A stretch of DNA of 32,272 bases, from assembly GCA_903881585.1 (NCBI GenBank), contig CAIRTW010000233.1, positions 1 through 32,272 on the forward strand, given 5' to 3'. The notes beneath the pieces were generated by a model, which was not told the origin of the DNA, made no database searches, and was given only the letters and a program-made list of their open reading frames with translations. This document shows, in pieces, positions 1 through 6,372 of this stretch; position 1 is the stretch's first letter; each line of letters starts with the position of its first letter. This DNA is from an uncultured Bacteroidota bacterium. GTDB lineage: Bacteria > Bacteroidota > Bacteroidia > Chitinophagales > Chitinophagaceae. Both the position numbers and the translations under genes were made by a program.

Positions 1-1
1 A

Positions 2-121
2 GGGTTTAAAATTGCTAAGCTAAAATTTGAGATAGAGCTGGAAAATGAAATAATGAAAATGATAGTGATATTTTGCGGAGGCGACCCAAATAGAGCCCCA
101 CACTTATTTAATTCAGGCTAA
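2..121 (+). CDS. Possible C-terminal end of an upstream gene (partial)
   Basis: A plus-strand frame is open from the window edge for 39 codons and stops with TAA at 119-121. The translation is Lys/Glu/Ile-rich in its first half and ends FNSG. No family is recognisable. The plus-oriented terminator hairpins that follow fit a plus-strand gene ending about here, but such a short open frame could be chance. The start lies outside the window. Confidence 0.28.
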   Translation, partial: GFKIAKLKFEIELENEIMKMIVIFCGGDPNRAPHLFNSG

Positions 122-202
122 AAAGGTTTCGAACACTAGTGCATCCTATGCGGGGCTTTTTTTGGTTCGTGCCGTGCCACCCCCCAGCTTGTGAAAACTA
201 TT

Positions 203-231
203 AGCCCTGCATCCTATGCGGAGCTTTTTTT
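203..231 (+). terminator. Intrinsic terminator, repeat junction 1/2
   Basis: A 10-bp stem is formed by AGCCCTGCAT (203-212) and ATGCGGAGCT (216-225) around the triloop CCT. It has one C/A mismatch and one T-G wobble, and a run of Ts follows. The unit upstream (141-163) has the same 3' arm and T-run but lacks the adjacent AGCCC 5' arm, so it is an incomplete hairpin. Confidence 0.7.
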
Positions 232-270
232 GGTTCGCGCCGTGCCACCCCCCAGCTTGTGAAAACTATT

Positions 271-297
271 AGCCCTGCATCCTATACGGGGCTTTTT
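271..297 (+). terminator. Intrinsic terminator, repeat junction 2/3
   Basis: AGCCCTGCAT (271-280) pairs with ATACGGGGCT (284-293) across the triloop CCT, with one C/A mismatch, and TTTTATT follows. It is the second complete copy of the duplicated terminator. Read-through towards the lipoprotein gene at 530 should be low. Confidence 0.65.
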
Positions 298-298
298 A

Positions 299-483
299 TT
301 GCACATAGCGCCACATTTGATTTGAATTTCGGTTTTACCGGAAAATCAACTTCAATATCCGCCAGTTAAATAAATAAGGTGTTTCATCAACCTACACATG
401 ATAACGGTAGCGTTTTACGGGGCCAGAGTTTAGTGCATTACTATAACGAAAAAGAATTGTTTACAAATTTGACCTCCAAAAGT
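299..483. other. Intergenic stretch before the EGF-like lipoprotein gene
   Basis: Between the terminator array and the promoter candidate at 484 there is no credible coding frame and no strong hairpin. The DNA is AT-rich towards its right end, as expected upstream of a promoter. Nothing else is recognisable here. Confidence 0.5.
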
Positions 484-491
484 TATCTTTG
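457..491 (+). promoter_or_regulatory. Bacteroidota-type promoter of the EGF-like lipoprotein gene
   Basis: TATCTTTG at 484-491 is a full match to the Bacteroidota -7 consensus TAnnTTTG. A TTG at 457-459 lies 24 nt upstream, at the outer edge of the usual 17-23 nt spacing for the -33 element. Transcription would begin near 497, leaving a leader of about 30 nt before the ATG at 530. Confidence 0.5.
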
Positions 492-529
492 ACCAAACAT
501 TTGATATATTAGCCCTTTAAATTTTGGTT

Positions 530-1054
530 ATGAAACACATGCGCCTTCTTCTGCTTGCTTCTACACTTGTTGCCATATGCTTAGCGGCAGTTACTTATAC
601 TGCGTGCAATAAAGACAAGTGCCACAATGTACTCTGCCTTAATAAAGGCACTTGCAATGGTGGCATATGTGAGTGCCCGGTAGGTTATGAGGGACTGAGG
701 TGCGATACCCTGAGCAGGGACAAGTTTGTGTTCACCTACAATGGCGGAGATACGTGCAGCAATTACCTGGGCCACTACCACCAGTATCCCATTCAGCTGC
801 TTGCGATCGCTGCCAATCCTTTTGAGCTTACCATGAAAAATTTCATCGGCAATCTGCAGGACAGCGCAATTTGCACTATTCAGTCAACAGACTCATTCAC
901 TTTCATCGGCGCTAATAACGGCACTACCTATACCGGGTGGGGCAGGATGCGCAATGACAGCCTGTGGATGGCCTATAGCGTAGAGCACGATACCTCTTCG
1001 TATTCCTGCGTGTACTTTGGGCAAAGCCTTAGGGTAGGGGCCAACGGGCACTAA
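530..1054 (+). CDS. EGF-like domain lipoprotein, unknown function
   Basis: The protein has 174 residues from the ATG at 530; an in-frame TTG at 524 is less likely because Lys and Arg follow the ATG directly. A hydrophobic signal segment (about residues 6-25) ends in YTAC with C26 as the probable lipidated cysteine; Tyr at -3 is a slightly weak lipobox. An EGF-like module follows, with six cysteines at C31, C36, C42, C47, C49 and C58 and the typical GTC...CxCPxGYEGxxC spacing. The C-terminal 110 residues have no domain I recognise; they are rich in Tyr, Thr and Asn and look like a beta-sheet fold. It is probably an outer-membrane or surface-anchored lipoprotein. It has its own promoter and is convergent with the O-antigen gene. 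The lipoprotein and EGF assignment is solid; the function is unknown. Confidence 0.8.
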   Translation: MKHMRLLLLASTLVAICLAAVTYTACNKDKCHNVLCLNKGTCNGGICECPVGYEGLRCDTLSRDKFVFTYNGGDTCSNYLGHYHQYPIQLLAIAANPFELTMKNFIGNLQDSAICTIQSTDSFTFIGANNGTTYTGWGRMRNDSLWMAYSVEHDTSSYSCVYFGQSLRVGANGH

Positions 1055-1154
1055 TTTTAACCCATTCGATCTAATTTAGACCGTTATTCCAATCGACTCA
1101 TTCTGGCATGTTGTGTTATTTGCCAAGGACCACGCTTGTCTGGAATATATCAGG

Positions 1155-1226
1155 TAAAATAAGTGAACCCTCGTTAGACGTCTGACCTTCTCGTGCCTGA
1201 CGGCCCTGTCTGCCGACAGGCAGGCT
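1155..1226. repeat. REP-like palindromic intergenic element
   Basis: The gap between two convergent genes holds nested inverted repeats: CTGTC-TGCC-GACAG near 1206-1219, GCCTG (1195-1199) with CAGGC, and TTAGACGTCTGA around 1173-1184. On the minus strand its translation reads LPVGRQGRQAR, a string I associate from memory with spurious ORFs over dispersed repeats in Bacteroidota genomes. It may serve as a structured 3' end for both genes. Copy number cannot be judged from this window. Confidence 0.5.
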
Positions 1227-1266
1227 TAAAAACGAAATGAGGGCGCGGGCTTTGCGGCGAGAAACC

Positions 1267-2730
1267 TTACGCCTGCGGCGCCATATCCTCCGCTCCTGCT
1301 TCTTCACGGCTTTTCCGGTCAAGAATAACCAGCAGCACCAGCGGGATGAAGAAAAGCGCCGCTACCTTGTGGGTCTCTATCAGCTCAGAGAAAAAATTGT
1401 TGATAAAGCCTACAGCTATGGTCATGGCAAGGCCAATGGTCACGTGCCGGTAAAACCGGTCTTTGAACCGGTGGTATATTTTCTGGGCTTTCGCAAAAAT
1501 AAGCACCATCAATATGGCATAAAGTATCATAGCCGGCCACCCCTGCTCCACCAGCATGTATAGGAAATAATTGTGCGTTGTGGATTGTTCCGGGTTCCGG
1601 CTCACATAGGTGCGAAAAGAAGTAACAGCATAGGGTTTGTAAAAATAGTAGAACGCACGCGGCCCGTAACCGGTCAGGGGCCGGTCCTTGCTCATTCTTA
1701 TTGCTGCTATCCACCTGTATAGCCGCTCCATCGACGACATATCTTTTCCCCGGAAGGTAGAGATCAGGTGGTCGGTGAAATTCTTGTGCATGTAGGTATT
1801 ATTGTAATCGGGCCTGAACTGCAGGTATTTGTTATTAGGCACCATGTAGCACATCAGCAGTATAATAAGCCCGTAAAAAGCGGGCATCACCAGGTTCACC
1901 AGGCGCATACGCATTGCAATACCTATCACCAAAGCAAAGATCACACCTATCACAGCCGCCCGCGCGTAAGCAAATGCTATACCGGCTATAAAAATGAGTA
2001 TAATAGCGAGGAGCCCACCCCTGATAAAAATATGCCTGCCCTTGGTCAGCGGCACCGCGATCAGTAACAGGGGGAAAAACATAGAAATAACCGTGGAATA
2101 ATCCACGTGGTTATAATACAGTCCGCTCATAGATTTCTGCACCATATCAAAGCGGAAGCCAAGTACTGCGTGATGAGCCAATATCACCAATACTGTTATC
2201 AGCATGGGTATCAGCAGGAGCATAAACCCTTTAATGAAATCCTTCTTCTCGCGGAATATCCAGATAGGCAGAATGAAAAAACAAACCAGCAGCCATGTCT
2301 TGGCCAGCAGGAATTTCAGGGAGAAAAAGATCATTTTTGAACATAGCACAGCAACTATCGTCCACAGGAATTGAAGCGTCACTATCAGCACAAGCGGATC
2401 CCGCCACCACCATTTGGGGATCACACCAGGGTTGCTTGCCCACATCAGGATGAACACAAGCAGGAAAGACCACATCAGCGGCTGGTCGGGGAGTGTGATA
2501 GACATGGTATCACCAGCAAAGTTGATCTGGATGGATGCGGGAATGCTGAACAGGAATATCCAGTAAGCCGTTTTCCAGTTAACACCCAAAAGTACCGCCC
2601 ATAAAAAAACAAACGGGGCTGCCAGCACAAAGTAGCTTCCCGTAAGCGCGAATACCACTATCGTAGCAAACAATACCGAGAACGCCGCTACGTCAAACCA
2701 TTTGTTCCGTATGTTGCTTGTTATTTGCAA
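1267..2730 (-). CDS. O-antigen ligase/polymerase family membrane protein (Wzy/WaaL-like)
   Basis: This is a 487-residue polytopic membrane protein with about 11-12 hydrophobic segments and a large periplasmic loop (about residues 296-385). It matches the O-antigen ligase family (PF04932): YARAAVIG near residues 255-262 with a conserved Arg; PLTGYGPRAF at 351-360; and STTHNYFLYML with H386 just before a TM segment, the position of the catalytic His in WaaL. Members either polymerise O-antigen units or join glycans to lipid A-core or other acceptors at the periplasmic face. It lies 72 nt downstream of a Wzz-like gene on the same strand, which fits polymer assembly. Ligase and polymerase cannot be told apart from sequence alone. 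The C-terminal tail is acidic and Ala-rich. Confidence 0.85.
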   Translation of the reverse strand: MQITSNIRNKWFDVAAFSVLFATIVVFALTGSYFVLAAPFVFLWAVLLGVNWKTAYWIFLFSIPASIQINFAGDTMSITLPDQPLMWSFLLVFILMWASNPGVIPKWWWRDPLVLIVTLQFLWTIVAVLCSKMIFFSLKFLLAKTWLLVCFFILPIWIFREKKDFIKGFMLLLIPMLITVLVILAHHAVLGFRFDMVQKSMSGLYYNHVDYSTVISMFFPLLLIAVPLTKGRHIFIRGGLLAIILIFIAGIAFAYARAAVIGVIFALVIGIAMRMRLVNLVMPAFYGLIILLMCYMVPNNKYLQFRPDYNNTYMHKNFTDHLISTFRGKDMSSMERLYRWIAAIRMSKDRPLTGYGPRAFYYFYKPYAVTSFRTYVSRNPEQSTTHNYFLYMLVEQGWPAMILYAILMVLIFAKAQKIYHRFKDRFYRHVTIGLAMTIAVGFINNFFSELIETHKVAALFFIPLVLLVILDRKSREEAGAEDMAPQA

Positions 2731-2802
2731 GTGTATATTTGAGAAATTAGTTTACAGCTAAGTTTCTGATAAGTGAATCTTAGTATCATGGTTTCAGGCA
2801 TA

Positions 2803-3774
2803 TTATCTCACTACAGCGTTGAGCTTATGGAAATACGCCATCAGCAAAACATACACACTGCTGAAAAATATCCCGAGAAAAGCCGCCGCGGCTAATACCA
2901 TTACCGGCCCGGCACCTGTTGTTGACGTAGGTGGCAATGCCCTGGTTATGACTTTGAGAAATTCCATAGCGCTGTTCTCTGTTGCAGAAAATTCATTCAG
3001 TGTTGAAATGTAATGCGCACGGTCAGTTACTAATTGATCTTTGACCGATTCTACATTTTGTATCTGTTCTACGGCCCGGCCATAACCCTTTCCACCGCCT
3101 TTCATTTCGCCCGCTATCATGTCTCTTCTGGCGGGGCTTATCAGGGAGTATATTCCGTACCTGTCGCGCATATTGGCCAGCGAGTCGGTCAGCACATTAA
3201 TAGCGCTGTCCAGTTGCGTCACCTTATCATTAATAGATGTGTAAATGCTTGTTTTTATAGCCGTATAATAGTGGCGGTAAGTTTCTTCCAGTACTTTCAC
3301 CGACATATTGGCAACATTCGCGGCTACTACTGGATCCCGGTCTATATAGGTCAGCGATATATCCTTATACTCAGTTCGCTTCAGATTGAAGTTTTTACTG
3401 AAGATGTTCATCAGCTTGGCATGGTCCTTCGGGTCATTAATATTCAGTGGCTTGTATATCACATCGAAGTCGCAGTTGCGAATGATCCTGTCCCTTACGG
3501 TATCTGAGTTTGCGAAAGCCATGATCTTATCAACATCGTCATCTCCGCCGAAGTAATCTACATATCGCGTATCCTGCGACCGGAATAGGGTGCTGCGGTC
3601 ACCATACAGTGGGTTATTTACAAAGAAGTTGGCTTCTGCCTTATACTTGGTATGCCTTACCAGCAGAAAAGCGCCGCCAAGCGCTATTGCCGCGACTGTC
3701 ATCAGTATAATAAAACGTTTTCTTTTCTGTATCGTCCTGATAATGTCCACCAGGTCAAAGGATGTATTTGTCAT
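2803..3774 (-). CDS. Wzz-like polysaccharide chain-length/co-polymerase protein
   Basis: This 323-residue protein has the Wzz layout: a short cytoplasmic start, TM1 at about residues 20-39, a long periplasmic domain with helical stretches, and TM2 at about 290-315 preceded by a Pro-containing segment (ALPPTST). There is no C-terminal tyrosine kinase domain. Such proteins form rings in the inner membrane that set the length of O-antigen or exported polysaccharide made by a Wzy polymerase. The gene starts 69 nt after the prfA stop and is followed by the O-antigen polymerase/ligase gene, so Wzz and Wzy are probably co-transcribed, perhaps with read-through from prfA. No strong TAnnTTTG promoter is visible in the 69-nt gap; TACGTTTT is the nearest match. 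Confidence 0.8.
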   Translation of the reverse strand: MTNTSFDLVDIIRTIQKRKRFIILMTVAAIALGGAFLLVRHTKYKAEANFFVNNPLYGDRSTLFRSQDTRYVDYFGGDDDVDKIMAFANSDTVRDRIIRNCDFDVIYKPLNINDPKDHAKLMNIFSKNFNLKRTEYKDISLTYIDRDPVVAANVANMSVKVLEETYRHYYTAIKTSIYTSINDKVTQLDSAINVLTDSLANMRDRYGIYSLISPARRDMIAGEMKGGGKGYGRAVEQIQNVESVKDQLVTDRAHYISTLNEFSATENSAMEFLKVITRALPPTSTTGAGPVMVLAAAAFLGIFFSSVYVLLMAYFHKLNAVVR

Positions 3775-3843
3775 TTTTAAGTATTAACCAGTTTAAAACG
3801 TAAAATCGCTCTGTTAAATTGTATCTATGCTCCGCTTTGCTTT

Positions 3844-4929
3844 TTATATCACTGTTTCACCTGCCTGCATTTTTTCAGCGTTCTCGGCAAACTGCAGTGC
3901 ATCCAGCATATCCTGTATATTCCCGTTCATAAAGTCATCAAGCGCGTAGATCGTCATATTTATCCGGTGGTCAGAGATACGCCCCTGCGGATAATTATAG
4001 GTCCTGATCTTGGCGCTACGGTCACCTGTGCTTACCAGGCTCTTTCTCCGGCGGCTTATCTCGTCTTCCTGCTTACGCACCTGCTCTTCATAAAGGCGCG
4101 TCCGCATCATGGCTGTTGCCTTGTCCCGGTTGCCCAGCTGTGAGCGCTCCGTTTGGCAGGTGATCACCGTACCTGTAGGTACGTGCGTCAGTATCACTTT
4201 TGTTTCCACTTTGTTCACATTCTGGCCACCGGCGCCACCGCTGCGGGCAGTTTCCATTTTCAGGTCGCTGTCTTTCAGCTCAAAGTCTATCTCTTCAGCC
4301 TCGGGCATCACAGCCACAGTAGCCGCCGATGTATGCACCCTGCCGCTGGCCTCGGTTGCCGGCACGCGCTGCACACGGTGTACACCGCTCTCAAACTTCA
4401 GCACCCCATAAACATCTTCGCCCACCACTTCCAGTTGTATTTCTTTGTAGCCGCCCACAGTGCCTTCAGTTTCCGATACCAGTGCTACCTTCCAGCCCCT
4501 GCGTTCACAATACCTGGTGTACATTCTTAGCAGGTCTCCCGCAAATATGCTCGCTTCGTCACCTCCGGTACCTGCGCGTATCTCTATAATGGCGTTCTTC
4601 TCATCCTGTGGGTCTTTAGGTATCAGCAGGTTACGCATGTCGGTTTCCAGTTGCTCCTTTTGTACTTCCAGTTTTTCCAGGTCTTCCTTTGCCATTGTGC
4701 GCAACTCATCATCACTCTCTGTTTCCAGCACTTCTTTTGCAAAATCCAGGCTGTCTATACAGGTCCTGTACACTTTATAAACATCCACTATCTTCTCCAG
4801 CTTGCGGTATTCCTTGCTGATCTGTGAGAAGCGTTTATTATCACTAACAATTGCCGGGTTGGTGAGTGCCACCCCCAGGTCATCAAACCTCGCCCTAATT
4901 GCCTCCAGTTTATCTACTATGGAACTCAT
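3844..4929 (-). CDS. prfA: Peptide chain release factor 1
   Basis: This is a full-length 361-residue class I release factor. The PAT tripeptide at 190-192 recognises UAA and UAG stop codons, which distinguishes RF1 from RF2 (SPF). The universal GGQ at 234-236 lies within [14 protein letters not shown] and triggers peptidyl-tRNA hydrolysis in the ribosomal peptidyl transferase centre. The N-terminal helical domain 1 (1-110) and the GTGGDEA motif (120-126) are also typical. The start [11 protein letters not shown] matches the family. It heads a minus-strand series with the Wzz-like and O-antigen genes and is divergent from the toxin-antitoxin pair. The prmC methyltransferase gene that often accompanies prfA is not nearby. 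Confidence 0.97.
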   Translation of the reverse strand: MSSIVDKLEAIRARFDDLGVALTNPAIVSDNKRFSQISKEYRKLEKIVDVYKVYRTCIDSLDFAKEVLETESDDELRTMAKEDLEKLEVQKEQLETDMRNLLIPKDPQDEKNAIIEIRAGTGGDEASIFAGDLLRMYTRYCERRGWKVALVSETEGTVGGYKEIQLEVVGEDVYGVLKFESGVHRVQRVPATEASGRVHTSAATVAVMPEAEEIDFELKDSDLKMETARSGGAGGQNVNKVETKVILTHVPTGTVITCQTERSQLGNRDKATAMMRTRLYEEQVRKQEDEISRRRKSLVSTGDRSAKIRTYNYPQGRISDHRINMTIYALDDFMNGNIQDMLDALQFAENAEKMQAGETVI

Positions 4930-5104
4930 TTGTAATTAAATGTAATTTAAAGGCTGCGAAGTTACGGCTTACTGCCGATATTATTAGTAGCTGAAATCCC
5001 AACAGACTTATAGTCTTTTGGCCCATTTTCAGTCATAGTTCCTAAAATTCATTAAAATTGCATTATGCCCGCAAAAACAAAATGCTACGGCCATTCGTGC
5101 CCGG

Positions 5105-5329
5105 TTGTATGATTACATCCGGATAGCAGATAGTAAAAAATTAAGTGCTATTTATTCTTTGCTGGAACCGCAGCTTGAAGAAAGCTACGAATGGTGGAAT
5201 GATAAAAAATTGCTGGCAGAATTTGACGAACGCAGTAAAGCACTCGAGTCTGGTGCAGACAAAGGTTTCACTTTAGATGAATTTGCTAAATCCATAGACC
5301 AGTTACGGCAGCGGAAATATGGAAAATAG
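5105..5329 (+). CDS. ParD/RelB-like antitoxin with apparent 5' frameshift
   Basis: The uninterrupted frame gives 74 residues from a TTG at 5105 (MYDYIRIADSKK...). The reading frame extends further upstream (NATAIRARLYDYIRIAD) without an ATG. An ATG at 5065 followed by an A-rich tract (AAAAACAAAA, 5073-5082) is one base out of phase; deleting one A would give MPAKTNATAIRARLYDY, which resembles the usual start of Bacteroidota antitoxins of this kind. As read, that ATG yields only 15 codons. The C-terminal half (LLEPQLEESYEWWND...FTLDEFAKSIDQLRQ) is the part expected to bind the toxin. The stop overlaps the toxin start by 11 nt, typical of co-translated TA pairs. The N-terminal part could be lost, translated by an alternative start or frameshift, or broken only by a sequencing error. 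Confidence 0.65.
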   Translation: MYDYIRIADSKKLSAIYSLLEPQLEESYEWWNDKKLLAEFDERSKALESGADKGFTLDEFAKSIDQLRQRKYGK

Positions 5330-5639
5330 TCCAGGTTACGCAGTTGTTCTGTCTTCAAAAGCTCAAAGTGAAATGGCTGCTTCGTGGTTATGGTATGAAG
5401 AACGGGAACAAGGATTGGGGGATAGATTGTTTAGCGCGGTAATGCAAAAAATGAATACTATTGCCGAAAATCCAGATATTTTCTCTATAAAACGGAATCC
5501 TTACCGGGAAGCGAAAGTATCCGTTTTTCCGTTTGTGATCGCGGACAAAATATATAAGCGGAAGAAACTGATTGAAGCCATTTCAGTTTTCCATACTTCA
5601 CGCAATCCCAAAAGGAAATACTTGATTGAGGTTAAATAA
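5319..5639 (+). CDS. ParE/RelE-family toxin
   Basis: This 106-residue protein has the ParE/RelE fold signature (PF05016 type): YAVVLSSKAQSEM at the start, WYEEREQGLGDRLF in the helical hairpin, NPYREAKVSVFPFVI in the sheet, and a closing FHTSRNPKRK with basic residues near the C-terminus. ParE members poison DNA gyrase and RelE members cleave mRNA on the ribosome; sequence alone does not decide which applies here. The gene starts inside the last 11 nt of the antitoxin gene, so translation is likely coupled. It appears intact. With a possibly shortened antitoxin, its state of repression is an open question. It is separated by 62 nt from the lipoprotein gene downstream, which seems to have its own promoter. 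Confidence 0.85.
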   Translation: MENSPGYAVVLSSKAQSEMAASWLWYEEREQGLGDRLFSAVMQKMNTIAENPDIFSIKRNPYREAKVSVFPFVIADKIYKRKKLIEAISVFHTSRNPKRKYLIEVK

Positions 5640-5659
5640 GGTTAATCCACAACCCATTC

Positions 5660-5687
5660 TTTGCAGTTAGTTCTATATTTATCTTTC
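5660..5687 (+). promoter_or_regulatory. Candidate promoter of the lipoprotein gene at 5702
   Basis: TATCTTTC at 5680-5687 matches TAnnTTTG at all but the last base. TTTG at 5660-5663 lies 16 nt upstream, slightly closer than the usual -33 to -7 spacing. The leader before the ATG would be very short. Confidence 0.35.
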
Positions 5688-5701
5688 AAAAACTGTTCGG
5701 A

Positions 5702-6364
5702 ATGAAAAAACTATTACTCCCTTTTTTAAGCATCCTTATATTGGCAGCATGTAATAACAAGCCATCAGTGAATATTATTACTGTTATTGATAACGGCACA
5801 ACGTACACCGATACATTCAGCCATGTCATGGGTTTTGAGGGTGGAACTATAGCTCCCAATGAGGCACAACAGGACAAGCTTGAGATAAACACTGAGGGAA
5901 CGGGTACCGGGAGGTTTGCCCATAAAACCATCAAAAATCATCCAACCCCAGCGGACACCCTCGACTATTATTGCGATATTCAAAAAACAGGTAACAATTC
6001 AATGTTCACAATGGCAGTTACCGGGCGAAACGGTTTCCCAATATTTCTCACCCTTGCTGCTGCTGGGCCTGCGAGCGGTGTTGGCGCATTTAAAGGAAAG
6101 GGAGCGCCAATTTCACAAAAACCTGGTAGCACTTCGGCAGATACGTTAGACGAAAGAGCTTTTACACCTACATTCAAGGAAGCATTTAACGGCGGACAGG
6201 AATATACAGTGGACAGCGTCGCCGTGAACATAAAAGAATCGTCCTCAAAGCCGGGCAGGGGCACATCAGTTAAGGGCGACTACCAAATGTGGGTATCAAA
6301 TGCATCCGGCAGTAAAACGGTGAGCGGGATCATTGACTGTAAAACGGGATACAGGACCAGGTAA
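5702..6364 (+). CDS. Lipoprotein of unknown function
   Basis: This 220-residue protein has a clear lipoprotein signal: MKK, a hydrophobic stretch and the lipobox LAAC with C17, followed by NNK. Beyond that I recognise no domain. The mature part is rich in Gly, Thr and Ser with alternating beta-type segments, and contains Cys residues (in YYCDI and IIDCKTG) that could form a disulfide. No catalytic motif is evident. It is convergent with uvrB, with only 8 nt between the two stop codons, so the transcripts probably overlap at their 3' ends; no terminator is visible between them. An outer-membrane or periplasmic location is inferred from the lipobox. Confidence 0.75.
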   Translation: MKKLLLPFLSILILAACNNKPSVNIITVIDNGTTYTDTFSHVMGFEGGTIAPNEAQQDKLEINTEGTGTGRFAHKTIKNHPTPADTLDYYCDIQKTGNNSMFTMAVTGRNGFPIFLTLAAAGPASGVGAFKGKGAPISQKPGSTSADTLDERAFTPTFKEAFNGGQEYTVDSVAVNIKESSSKPGRGTSVKGDYQMWVSNASGSKTVSGIIDCKTGYRTR

Positions 6365-6372
6365 AGGACTGA

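Larger units (their letters stand above)
141..298 (+). repeat. 68-bp tandem direct repeat carrying terminator hairpins (2.3 copies)
   Basis: Units run 141-208, 209-276 and a partial third from 277 to about 298. The two full units differ at only about two positions (cggggc/cggagc and ttcgtg/ttcgcg). Each unit holds a G/C-rich hairpin 3' arm and a T-run, a C-rich spacer (gccaccccccag), and the AGCCCT that forms the 5' arm of the next hairpin. The duplication therefore recreates a terminator at each junction. The near identity suggests a recent tandem duplication. Confidence 0.9.

Noticed and set aside
141-298. CRISPR-like direct repeats
   Set aside because: The 68-bp units are contiguous, with no unique spacers between them, and there are no cas genes; they are duplicated terminators.
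1116-1322. 68-codon minus ORF ending in a Gly/Arg/Gln-rich tail
   Set aside because: It reads out of frame over the end of the O-antigen gene and the REP-like palindromes; its sequence is that of a translated repeat.
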